Shown one piece after another: positions 42,228-50,171 of a stretch of 64,000 nucleotides of DNA. Every line of letters starts with the position of its first letter. Positions within the stretch are counted from its first letter, which is position 1. Under the pieces are notes generated by a model, which saw nothing but the letters and a program-made list of their open reading frames with translations, was not told where the DNA came from and did not search any database. The stretch is from VRUE01 sp963753245 (lineage in GTDB: Bacteria > Actinomycetota > Thermoleophilia > Solirubrobacterales > 70-9). The position numbers and the translations under genes are program-made. The DNA lies in the NCBI GenBank assembly GCA_963753245.1, contig CAVWBK010000001.1:225305-289304 (forward strand), read 5' to 3'.

Positions 42228-42781
42228 GCCGGCTGGCGCAGCCCTCGCTGCCAGACAAGGTTCTCGCGGTCCACGCGGCGCTGAGGGCGGCCAGGGTGCC
42301 CCACGCGATCGGCGGTGCGCTCGCCCTCGCCTACTACGCCGAGCCGCGGGCGACGATCGACATCGATCTGAATGTCTTCATCCCCCCCGAGCGCTGGGAG
42401 GACGTCCTCGGCGCACTGGCGCCGCTCGGAGTCGACGCGAGCGGGATCGACCCCGCGGCCCTCCTCCGGGACGGCCAGTGCCGAGTCTGGTGGGGCCAAA
42501 ACCCGGTCGACGTCTTTTTCACCAACGAGCCGATCCACGCGGAGATGCCGGGACAGGTGCGGCGGCTGCCGTTCGCCGGCGAGACCCTTCCCTTCGTGGC
42601 TCCGGAGCACCTGGCGGTCTTCAAGGCGATCTTCGACCGGCCCAAGGACTGGCTCGACATCGAACAGATGCTGCTGGCAACCGAGGGGCTGGACGTCTCC
42701 GAGATCGAAACGTTGCTCGCCCAGATGGTGGGCGAGGACGATCCCCGCTTGAAGCGCCTGGCCGAGCTGAAACCGGGCTAG
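42224..42781 (+). CDS. Nucleotidyltransferase (AbiEii/MNT-like)
   Basis: A 185-aa protein of the NTase fold. AIGGALALAYYAEPRATIDIDLNVFI shows the GG motif followed by the metal-binding D46-x-D48. Later blocks (VDVFFTNEPIHAEM, FVAPEHLAVFKAIFDRPKDWLDIEQML) match the AbiEii-like/DUF1814 or minimal-NTase groups, several of which are toxins that modify tRNA ends. GTG start overlaps the upstream partner by four bases. The gene ends convergently with the crotonase gene, the two stops sharing CTAG. Confidence 0.8.
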   Translation: MSRLAQPSLPDKVLAVHAALRAARVPHAIGGALALAYYAEPRATIDIDLNVFIPPERWEDVLGALAPLGVDASGIDPAALLRDGQCRVWWGQNPVDVFFTNEPIHAEMPGQVRRLPFAGETLPFVAPEHLAVFKAIFDRPKDWLDIEQMLLATEGLDVSEIETLLAQMVGEDDPRLKRLAELKPG

Positions 42782-43683
42782 GGCTCGATCACATTGCCGG
42801 GGTCGGGCTTGTCCTCCGGGCCGGCCTGGCTGTAATCGCCGAAGCGGCCGTCGCGCTCGGCGACCGCGGCCCCCACCCCCTCGCGCTCGGCAAGCTCGAT
42901 GAAGCGCTTCGCCTCGGGGGTGTTTCGCATCAGACCGTCGAGGATCGGGCCCAGGGTCTGGGTCGAGGCGAGACCCATATTTTCGTAGGCGTGATTGACG
43001 ACCAGCTTCATCGCCGCGAGCTGGGCGGCGGGAATCGCCGCCAACCGGCGCGCCGTCTCGTTGACCTCCTGCTCGAGTTGGGCAAAGGGCACCGCCTTGT
43101 TGATCAGCTCGACCGCGGCCGCCTCGGTGCCGGAGAGGGGTCGGCCGCTGAGCGCGTACTCCTTGGCCTTTGCTAGGCCAAGGCGGTAGATCCACATGCC
43201 CGAGAGGTAGGCGCCCCAGACCCGCGAGTAGGGGGTGCCGATCCGGGCATCCTCGCTGGCGATCACCAAGTCGGCGCAGAGCGCGAAGTCGCTGCCCCCA
43301 CCGACGCACCAGCCGTGGACCTGGGCGATCACCGGCTTCGGCGAGCGCCACAGACTCATCAGCTTCTGGGTCGGCGCCAGGGCCTGAGCGGTGGCGCCGA
43401 TCAAGTCCTTGCCGGGATCCCACTCGCCGTCGGTGTTGAGCGCAGCATCCCAGTGGTGAAAGCCGCCGCCGAAGTCATAGCCCGCGCAAAAGGCCCGCCC
43501 GGCGCCGCGCACGACGATCACCTTGACGCCAGCATCACCGACCGCCGCCTCCACGGCCCTCTCGACCTCATCGGGCATCGGCGGGACGATCGTATTGAGC
43601 GACTCAGGGCGGTTGAGGGTGACCGTTGCGACCTCCTCGGCGACCGCGTAGAGGATGGTCTGGAACTCGGGGCCGCTAGCCAT
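42778..43683 (-). CDS. Enoyl-CoA hydratase/isomerase family protein
   Basis: A 301-aa crotonase-fold enzyme. The oxyanion-hole segments GAGRAFCAGYDF and HGWCVGGGSDFALCADLVIAS are present, while the second catalytic Glu of true hydratases is replaced in the region DARIGTPYSRVWG, so the reaction is uncertain. ATG at 43683 overlaps the pgl stop by eight bases; it is the third gene of gnd-pgl-ech. Confidence 0.88.
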   Translation of the reverse strand: MASGPEFQTILYAVAEEVATVTLNRPESLNTIVPPMPDEVERAVEAAVGDAGVKVIVVRGAGRAFCAGYDFGGGFHHWDAALNTDGEWDPGKDLIGATAQALAPTQKLMSLWRSPKPVIAQVHGWCVGGGSDFALCADLVIASEDARIGTPYSRVWGAYLSGMWIYRLGLAKAKEYALSGRPLSGTEAAAVELINKAVPFAQLEQEVNETARRLAAIPAAQLAAMKLVVNHAYENMGLASTQTLGPILDGLMRNTPEAKRFIELAEREGVGAAVAERDGRFGDYSQAGPEDKPDPGNVIEP

Positions 43684-44356
43684 CTTGCGGGGCGGCATCC
43701 GCGTCGGCGACGACGGTCATCTCCCCGTTTTCCACCCGACCGGCCGGGATCGAACGGTCCCCGGCGATCAGCTTGCTCAGGGCATCGGTCTTATTCGGGC
43801 CGGTCACGAGCCAGAGGATCTGGCGCGCCTGGGAGAGCTCCGGATAGGTGAGGGTCATCCGGTAGTGGCCCTGGTATTCGGTCTCGGTCAGCGCAACCCG
43901 GCGATCACTGACATCCAGCACCGGGTCCCCGGGGACCAGCGAGGCGGTGTGGCCGTCGGGACCGAGGCCGAGGTGGATCAGATCGAGGCGCTCGGGCAGC
44001 GAGGATTCATACTCGCGCGCCGCCGCGTCGAGGTCGCGCTGGGTGACCGGCATCGGCCGGATCGCGGCCTGGTTCTCCATCGAGAGCGCGAGCACAATGT
44101 GGGTCAGGTTGCGCTCCTCGCTGCCGGGCGCGGCGACTCGCTCATCGACCTGGAAGAGCGTGGTCTCGGCCCAGGGCATCTGCTCGTGATCGCTGAGGAT
44201 CGCCAGCATCCCCCACGGAGTCCGACCGCCGCTGACCGCCAGTGAGAAGGAGCCCCGCTCGGTGACCGCTTCGCGGGCGGCGGCGGCGATCAGATCGGCG
44301 GCGCGGGGCGCTGCGTCTCGTTCTCTGTCGACGACCTCGAGCCGCGGCGGGCTCAC
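43676..44356 (-). CDS. pgl: 6-phosphogluconolactonase
   Basis: A 226-aa Pgl/DevB enzyme that hydrolyses 6-phosphogluconolactone. Motifs: SLAVSGGRTPWGML, FQVDERVA, NLTHIVLAL and the catalytic LGLGPDGHTASLVPG with His. GTG start overlaps the gnd stop by four bases (GTGA). Confidence 0.94.
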   Translation of the reverse strand: MSPPRLEVVDRERDAAPRAADLIAAAAREAVTERGSFSLAVSGGRTPWGMLAILSDHEQMPWAETTLFQVDERVAAPGSEERNLTHIVLALSMENQAAIRPMPVTQRDLDAAAREYESSLPERLDLIHLGLGPDGHTASLVPGDPVLDVSDRRVALTETEYQGHYRMTLTYPELSQARQILWLVTGPNKTDALSKLIAGDRSIPAGRVENGEMTVVADADAAPQDG

Positions 44357-45369
44357 GAGGACTTCTCGTCGTGACCGCCGAACTGTTTGCGCATCGCGGA
44401 GAGCACTTTGTCGGCGAAATCGTCGAGCCCGCGCGAGGCAAAGCGCTCATACAGCGCCGTGGTCAGAACGGGGGCGGGAACGCCCTCATCGATCGCCGCG
44501 ATCGAGGTCCAGCGACCCTCGCCGGAGTCCGAGACGCGTCCGGCGAAGTCGGATAGGTCGGGGGATTCCTGCATCGCGGCCGCGGTCAGGTCAAGCAGCC
44601 AGGAGCCGACCACGCTGCCGCGCCGCCAGACCTCGGCGACCTCGGGCAGATCGAGGTCGTACTGGTAGTACTCGGGCTGCTCGAGCGGCGCGGTCTCAGC
44701 ATCATCCTCGCGGCTCACCTTGCCGGCGTTGGCGTTCTTGAGCACGTTCAGGCCCTCGGCGTAGGCGGCCATAATCGCGTACTCGATCCCGTTGTGGACC
44801 ATCTTCACGAAGTGCCCGGCGCCGTTTGGCCCGCAGTGCAGGTAGCCGTTCTCGGCCGGGCCCGGATCACCGCTGCGGCCCGGCGTGCGCTCGGCCGACC
44901 CGACGCCGGGGGCGAGCGAGGCGAAGATCGGGTCGAGTCGCTCGACCGCCCCGTCGGGGCCGCCGATCATCAGGCAGTAGCCGCGCTTAAGACCAAAGAC
45001 CCCACCGCTGGTGCCGCAGTCCACGTAATCGATCCCCTGCTCGCGGACCTTCTCGGCGCGGCGGATGTCGTCGCGGTAATAGGAGTTGCCGCCGTCGATG
45101 ATCGCGTCGCCGGAGTCGAGCACCACGGCGACGCCGCTGACGGTCTTCTCGGTGATCTCCCCGGCGGGCACCATCACCCAGACCGAGCGCGGCTGGCCCA
45201 GCTTCGAGGCCAGCTCCTGCAGCGAGGCAGCCCCCTCGGCTCCCTCGCCGGCCAGCGCTGAGACCGCCTCGGGGTCGACGTCATAGGCGACGATGCGATG
45301 GCCATCGTGCATCAGGCGTCGCGCCATGTTGGCGCCCATCCGACCCAGGCCGACCATCCCTAGCTCCAT
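44353..45369 (-). CDS. gnd: 6-phosphogluconate dehydrogenase, decarboxylating (short GntZ type)
   Basis: A 338-aa enzyme oxidising 6-phosphogluconate to ribulose-5-P and CO2. MELGMVGLGRMGANMARRL is the Rossmann loop; VDCGTSGGVFGLKRGYCLMIGG and GPNGAGHFVKMVHNGIEY carry the substrate-binding and catalytic Lys/Asn. The length marks the short, usually NAD-preferring form. ATG at 45369 follows TAGGGT (45377-45382) by seven bases, so the mRNA is probably leaderless. Divergent from zwf. Confidence 0.94.
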   Translation of the reverse strand: MELGMVGLGRMGANMARRLMHDGHRIVAYDVDPEAVSALAGEGAEGAASLQELASKLGQPRSVWVMVPAGEITEKTVSGVAVVLDSGDAIIDGGNSYYRDDIRRAEKVREQGIDYVDCGTSGGVFGLKRGYCLMIGGPDGAVERLDPIFASLAPGVGSAERTPGRSGDPGPAENGYLHCGPNGAGHFVKMVHNGIEYAIMAAYAEGLNVLKNANAGKVSREDDAETAPLEQPEYYQYDLDLPEVAEVWRRGSVVGSWLLDLTAAAMQESPDLSDFAGRVSDSGEGRWTSIAAIDEGVPAPVLTTALYERFASRGLDDFADKVLSAMRKQFGGHDEKSS

Positions 45370-45433
45370 GGCCCTAACCCTACGCCAGGTTGGCGGTGAC
45401 CGGCGAGCAGGCCAGCGAGTAGCCTGCGGGCCG

Positions 45434-46843
45434 ATGGCCAAAGTGGCGAAGAAGCCCACAACCGAAGCCGCCGACGTTTTGACGATCTTCGGGATCACCG
45501 GCGACCTGGCCAAGAAAATGACCTTCCGGGCCCTCTACCGGCTCGAGGCCCGCGGCAAGCTCGACTGTCCGATCGTCGGGGTTGCGATCGATGACTGGGA
45601 CGTCGAACAGCTGCGCGAACATGCCCATGACGCGATCTCCAAGACGGTCTCCAGCCCCGACGGCGACGTCTTCGAGCGACTCGCGAAGCGCTTCTCCTAT
45701 GTGCAGGGCGACTACGCCGATGCCGATACCTTCGCGCGGGTCGGCAGGGCGATCAAGGGCAAAAAGAAGCCGGTCTTCTACCTCGAGATCCCGCCCTCGC
45801 TTTTCGCCACAGTGGTCGAGGGTCTCGCCGCCGCCGGGCTGACCGAGGACGCCCGGGTCGTGATCGAGAAGCCCTTTGGTCATGACCTCGACTCCGCGCG
45901 CGAGCTAAATGCCGAACTGCGCAAGGTGCTCAAGGAGGAACAGATCCTGCGCATCGACCATTACCTCGGCAAGGAGCCGGTGATGGACATCACCTATCTG
46001 CGCTTCGCCAACTCGCTGCTTGAGCCGGTCTGGAACCGCGAGCACGTCGCCCACGTGCAGATGACGATCGCCGAGAACTTCGGCGTCGATGACCGCGGCC
46101 GCTTCTACGACGCGGTCGGGGCGATGCGCGACGTGATTCAAAACCATGCCCTGCAGGTGCTGGCGCTGGTCGGCATGGGGCCGCCGACCGGCAACCACCA
46201 CGACTCGATCCGCGACAAGAAGCTCGAATTCTTCAAAGCGGTGCGCACGGCCGATCCGAAGAAATACGTTCGGGGCCAGTACAAGGGCTTCCGCGAGGTC
46301 AAGGACGTGGCCGCCGACTCGAGCACCGAGACCTTCGCGGCGGTGGAGCTCGAGGTCGACAACTGGCGTTGGAGCGGGGTCCCCTTCTTCATTCGCGCCG
46401 GTAAGTGCATGCCCGAGAAGGCCAGCGAGGTGACCGTCACCTTCAAGCGCCCCCCGCGGCTCGGGGTCGGATCCGGTGCCAAGCCCGATCCCAACCAGCT
46501 CACGGTGCGGATCGAGCCCGCCCCCGGCGCGCGGATCCGCCTCTTTGCCAAGCGCGCCGGCGAGGAGGCCTTCGAGCCGGCCGACCTGGCGGTGCGGTTC
46601 GAGAAGACGCCCGGCGAGGACCCCGAGCCCTACGAGCGCCTGCTCGGCGATGCGATCGCCGGCCGCTACACCCTCTTCACCCGCCAGGACGCCGTCGAAG
46701 AGACCTGGCGGATCGTCGAGCCGCTGCTCGACGATCCCGGGTCGGTTCATCCCTATGAACCCGGCACCTGGGGGCCCGAGGAGGCCAAGAAGCTGACCCG
46801 CGGCCTCTGCCAGTGGTCAGAACCCTGGCTGCCCGAGGACTGA
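45434..46843 (+). CDS. zwf: Glucose-6-phosphate 1-dehydrogenase
   Basis: A 469-aa enzyme that opens the oxidative pentose phosphate pathway and makes NADPH. Motifs: DVLTIFGITGDLAKKMTFRAL (coenzyme loop), VIEKPFGHDL, catalytic RIDHYLGKEPVMD and NHALQVLALVGMGPP. ATG at 45434 lies eight bases after TAGCCT; the frame stays open upstream over antisense of gnd. No opcA follows. Confidence 0.95.
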   Translation: MAKVAKKPTTEAADVLTIFGITGDLAKKMTFRALYRLEARGKLDCPIVGVAIDDWDVEQLREHAHDAISKTVSSPDGDVFERLAKRFSYVQGDYADADTFARVGRAIKGKKKPVFYLEIPPSLFATVVEGLAAAGLTEDARVVIEKPFGHDLDSARELNAELRKVLKEEQILRIDHYLGKEPVMDITYLRFANSLLEPVWNREHVAHVQMTIAENFGVDDRGRFYDAVGAMRDVIQNHALQVLALVGMGPPTGNHHDSIRDKKLEFFKAVRTADPKKYVRGQYKGFREVKDVAADSSTETFAAVELEVDNWRWSGVPFFIRAGKCMPEKASEVTVTFKRPPRLGVGSGAKPDPNQLTVRIEPAPGARIRLFAKRAGEEAFEPADLAVRFEKTPGEDPEPYERLLGDAIAGRYTLFTRQDAVEETWRIVEPLLDDPGSVHPYEPGTWGPEEAKKLTRGLCQWSEPWLPED

Positions 46844-46892
46844 GCCCCGGAGCCCAATCCCAACCATCGTGCTAGGTTTTCGGGTGCCCTCA

Positions 46893-46906
46893 TTAGGGCG
46901 ACCTAA
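46893..46906. promoter_or_regulatory. DtxR/IdeR-like iron box before the FTR1 gene
   Basis: TTAGG-GCGA-CCTAA: perfect 5-bp arms with 4-bp spacing, as in the core of the DtxR/IdeR consensus TTAGGTTAGCCTAA. It lies between a -10 box (TAGGTT, 46873-46878) and the start codon at 46910, where a bound repressor would block transcription. Fe-dependence is inference. Confidence 0.6.
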
Positions 46907-46909
46907 CTG

Positions 46910-47773
46910 ATGATCCCCACATTCGTCATAACCCTGCGCGAGGGCGTCGAGGCCTCCCTGATCGTCGGCATCATCGCCGCCTTCTTGGTCAAGGAGGGCC
47001 GCGAGGACGCGACGCGACAGATGTGGATCGGTGTCGCAATCGCGATCGCGCTCTGCACCGCGATCGCCGTCGCCCTGCGTCTCGTCGGTCAGCAGTTGCC
47101 CCAGCAGCAACAGGAGGGCCTGGAGACGATCGTCGGTCTGATCGCGGTTTCGACGATCTCCTACATGATCATCTGGATGCGCCGCCACGCCCGCGGGATC
47201 AAGGCCGAACTCGAGGGTGGGGCTGCCTCAGCGCTGGCCACGGGCTCGACCATGGCCCTGGTCGGGATGGCCTTCCTCGCCGTTGTGCGCGAGGGCTTTG
47301 AGACCTCGGTCTTTCTGCTCGCCGCTTTCCAGGACGCGACCGACCCACTCGCCGCCGGCGCCGGTGCGGTGCTCGGCCTCGCCGTCGCCCTGGCGATCGG
47401 CATCGGCCTCTACCGCGGCGGTGTGCGGATCAACCTCCATCGCTTCTTTCGGATCACCGGTCTTGTGCTGATCTTCGTCGCCGCCGGTTTGTTGGCCACC
47501 GCCGCCCACACCGCCCATGAGGCGGGGTGGATCAACGGCCTGCAGAGCCAGGCGCTCGACCTGACCTGGCTGGTCAAGCCGGGCACTGTCTCGGGCTCGC
47601 TGCTGACCGGGATGCTCGGCCTCCAACCACAGCCGACGATCGTCGAGGTTGGCGCTTATCTGCTCTACGCCGTACCGATGGTGTTCTACGTGGTCTGGCC
47701 CGACCACCTGCGGCCGCGCCGACGCGCGCCTCTGCGCAGCGCTGCCCGAACCGCCGCCGGAAATCCCGCGTGA
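46910..47773 (+). CDS. efeU: FTR1/EfeU-family iron permease
   Basis: A 287-aa membrane protein with seven helices. The two iron-binding REGxE motifs are intact: R10-EGVE and R127-EGFE. It imports ferric iron after oxidation, or works with EfeO/EfeB. The mate downstream is a cupredoxin lipoprotein with the same kind of iron box, so the two form an iron-uptake unit. No EfeB peroxidase is in the window. Confidence 0.93.
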   Translation: MIPTFVITLREGVEASLIVGIIAAFLVKEGREDATRQMWIGVAIAIALCTAIAVALRLVGQQLPQQQQEGLETIVGLIAVSTISYMIIWMRRHARGIKAELEGGAASALATGSTMALVGMAFLAVVREGFETSVFLLAAFQDATDPLAAGAGAVLGLAVALAIGIGLYRGGVRINLHRFFRITGLVLIFVAAGLLATAAHTAHEAGWINGLQSQALDLTWLVKPGTVSGSLLTGMLGLQPQPTIVEVGAYLLYAVPMVFYVVWPDHLRPRRRAPLRSAARTAAGNPA

Positions 47774-47894
47774 GCGCTCGGCGGCGCTCGGGCTGAGCTC
47801 GCTCACCGCGACCGCCTGGGCCGATCGCCCCACCGGGCCGGGCGCGGGCACCGCCCGAGGAAAGCACCATTCCCGACTCAGGCTGTCGGTTTTG

Positions 47895-47908
47895 TTAGGG
47901 TGCCCTAA
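47895..47908. promoter_or_regulatory. DtxR/IdeR-like iron box before the cupredoxin gene
   Basis: TTAGG-GTGC-CCTAA, extended to GTTAGGG/CCCTAAC arms of 7 bp. It overlaps the likely -10 box TAGGGT (47896-47901). Same arm sequence and spacing as 46893-46906. Confidence 0.6.
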
Positions 47909-47956
47909 CCACAGCTTTTTTTGACCTCGAAACACGATCAAGAAACCGCTTTGCAG

Positions 47957-48391
47957 ATGACTCGATCTTTCGCCCGAATCCTGCCGGCCCTGGCCGGCAT
48001 CGCCGCGCTCGCCGTCTTCGCGGCCGGCTGCGGCTCGAGCGAAGAAGCACCGCCCGGTGCGAAGAAGCTCTCCTTTGAACTCAACGACGCCGGCTGCCTG
48101 CCCCATGACGCGAGCGCACCGGCTGGCCCGGTCAGCTTCGAGATCACCAACGGCGGTAGCGCCAGCGTCACCGAGCTCGAGGTGCTCGAAGGCGAAACGA
48201 TCCTCGGCGAGAGGGAGGACATCACCGAAGGGCTGACCGGCAGCTTCTGGCTGACCCTCAAGGCAGGCGAATACACGCTGCGCTGCAACGGCGGCTCTGA
48301 AGAAGACGGCGTCCTAAAGATTGCGGCCCCATCAGCGGGGCGATCGCGGGGGTCAAAGCCGGGCTCGAGCGCTCCCGCACCCGCCTCATGA
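47957..48391 (+). CDS. Cupredoxin-like lipoprotein (EfeO N-domain type)
   Basis: A 144-aa lipoprotein: signal peptide with lipobox FAAGC (Cys25), then a cupredoxin-like domain (about 35-125: LSFELNDAGCLPHDASAPAGPVSFEITNGGSASVTELEVLEG...YTLRCNGG). This matches the first domain of EfeO, but the M75/imelysin domain is missing and the protein ends in a Ser/Pro-rich tail. It probably hands iron or copper to the FTR1 permease (inference). A TTG at 47921 is an alternative start. Confidence 0.75.
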   Translation: MTRSFARILPALAGIAALAVFAAGCGSSEEAPPGAKKLSFELNDAGCLPHDASAPAGPVSFEITNGGSASVTELEVLEGETILGEREDITEGLTGSFWLTLKAGEYTLRCNGGSEEDGVLKIAAPSAGRSRGSKPGSSAPAPAS

Positions 48392-48519
48392 AGGACACCG
48401 CCCCAACCGATCAGCGTGACGTCGCGCGCTGGACCATCGCAGCAGCGGCACAACTCGGGCAGGCGAAGGCGCTTTTGGCGCCGCGGATCCCGGATGGGCG
48501 AATCGAGCCCGCGCTTTGA
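48388..48519 (+). CDS. Possible 43-aa reading frame coupled to the cupredoxin gene
   Basis: The ATG overlaps the cupredoxin stop (ATGA). The 43 residues (DQRDVARWTIAAAAQLGQAK...) look like a helical piece of a larger protein, and the same frame is open upstream of the ATG for about 20 codons (SGAIAGVKAGLERSRTRL). It may be a remnant rather than a gene. Confidence 0.25.
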   Translation: MKDTAPTDQRDVARWTIAAAAQLGQAKALLAPRIPDGRIEPAL

Positions 48520-48596
48520 AGTCCCGCGGCGACCGCGGCGTGCGGGAGTGGCGGGGAAGGCCACGCCCCCGCCGCTCAACCGCCTAGGTTGAACGG

Positions 48597-50171
48597 ATGA
48601 GCACCACCCCCGCCGCCCAGTCCACCGAGGCCCGTGCCGTCGGTGCAGGGACTCGAGCCGATGCTCTCCTGGGCCAGCTCGGCTTTGAGCGCTGGCGGCC
48701 CGGACAGCAGGAGGCCGTCGAGGCGGCATTGCAGGGGCGAGATTCCTTGGTGGTAATGCCGACCGGGGGTGGGAAGAGCCTCTGCTACCAGCTGCCCGGC
48801 CTTGCCTCGGAGGATCTGACGATCGTCGTCAGCCCGCTGATCGCACTGATGAACGATCAATGGCAGCGCCTGAGCGCGGCCGGGCACCCGGTGGCGATGA
48901 TCTCCTCGGCGATCAGCGAGGAGGCGGCACGACTGGCGCTCACCCGAGTCCGCGGTGGCGAGGCGCGGATCGTCTACTGCGCGCCCGAGCGCTTCGCCTC
49001 GCGTCCTTTTCTCGAGGCGATCGGCGCACGCCGGGTCGACCTGCTCGCTGTCGATGAGGCGCACTGCGTCTCGGAGTGGGGTCATGACTTTCGCCCCGAC
49101 TACCTGCGGTTGCCCCAGATTGCCGAGCGACTCGGGCGACCGACCGTGATGGCCTGTACGGCGACCGCAACCGAGGCGGTGGCGGCGGAGATCGTCTCGC
49201 GCTTCGCGCTGCGCGACCCGCTGCGGATCCGCTCCGGCTTTGATCGGCCCAACCTCTCCTTCGACGTCGTGGGCTTGGAGGGCAGGGGCTCCAAGGCGCG
49301 ACGAATGGCGTTGCTCGAGGTCGGCCTCGCCGACCCAGAGAACCGCCCCGCGATCGTCTACTGCGGGACCCGCAGGGACACCGAGGAAGTCGCCGCGCTG
49401 CTGCGCCGAGCGGGGCGATCGGCGCTCGCCTATCACGCAGGGATCGAGGCCGAGGAGCGCACCGAGTCCCAGCGTCGCTTCATGGCCGATGAGGTCGACG
49501 TGATTGTCGCCACCAACGCCTTCGGGATGGGGGTTGATAAGGCCGGTGTGCGCTCGGTCTGGCACATGGCGATCCCGACCAGCCTCGAGGCCTACTACCA
49601 GGAGGCCGGACGGGCCGGGCGTGATGGCCTGCCGGCGAAGGCCGTGCTGCTCGCGATGCGCGCTGACCTCGGCCGCCTGGTTCGCTTCAACGAACAGCGC
49701 AGTCCCGAACAGGAGATCGCCCGCGAGCGCGGCTGGCGCGATTACCGAGTGATCAAGTCCTTCATCTACTCCGAGCGCTGCCGCCGGCGCCAGTTGCTCG
49801 ACCATTTCGGTGATCGCCAGGCGGGACGGCCCCTGGAACGCTGCTGTGATCATTGCGATCCGCTGCGCTGGCTGCCCGATCCAGAGACGATCGCCGTCCG
49901 CCCCGCCCGTACTCCGCGCAGGGGTGCGGCACCGACGCCCGAGCTCTCGGTCGCCGATGCGCCTCTCTTTGAGCAGCTGCGGGCCTGGCGCCTGGGGGCC
50001 GCGGCGGGCAAGCCCGCCTACACGGTCGCCCATAACGCCACCCTGGAGGCGATCGCGACGGCGCGACCGGCCAGCGCCGGCGGCCTCGCCAAGATCAGCG
50101 GCGTCGGCCCCAGCTTCGTCGCCAAATATGGCGCCGAGGTACTGGCGATCGTCGCTAGCGAGCCCGCATAG
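48597..50171 (+). CDS. recQ: ATP-dependent DNA helicase RecQ
   Basis: A 524-aa SF2 helicase. Motif I PTGGGKS, DEAH box (VDEAHCVSEWGHDFRP), ACTATAT, motif V-VI (TNAFGMGVDKAGVRSV, QEAGRAGRDG). The zinc module (ERCRRRQLLDHFG...ERCCDHCD) is followed by a C-terminal HRDC domain (about 455-524). The usual winged helix between them is reduced. TAGGTT ends six bases before the ATG, a leaderless arrangement. It overlaps the convergent ureohydrolase gene by 17 bases. Confidence 0.94.
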   Translation: MSTTPAAQSTEARAVGAGTRADALLGQLGFERWRPGQQEAVEAALQGRDSLVVMPTGGGKSLCYQLPGLASEDLTIVVSPLIALMNDQWQRLSAAGHPVAMISSAISEEAARLALTRVRGGEARIVYCAPERFASRPFLEAIGARRVDLLAVDEAHCVSEWGHDFRPDYLRLPQIAERLGRPTVMACTATATEAVAAEIVSRFALRDPLRIRSGFDRPNLSFDVVGLEGRGSKARRMALLEVGLADPENRPAIVYCGTRRDTEEVAALLRRAGRSALAYHAGIEAEERTESQRRFMADEVDVIVATNAFGMGVDKAGVRSVWHMAIPTSLEAYYQEAGRAGRDGLPAKAVLLAMRADLGRLVRFNEQRSPEQEIARERGWRDYRVIKSFIYSERCRRRQLLDHFGDRQAGRPLERCCDHCDPLRWLPDPETIAVRPARTPRRGAAPTPELSVADAPLFEQLRAWRLGAAAGKPAYTVAHNATLEAIATARPASAGGLAKISGVGPSFVAKYGAEVLAIVASEPA

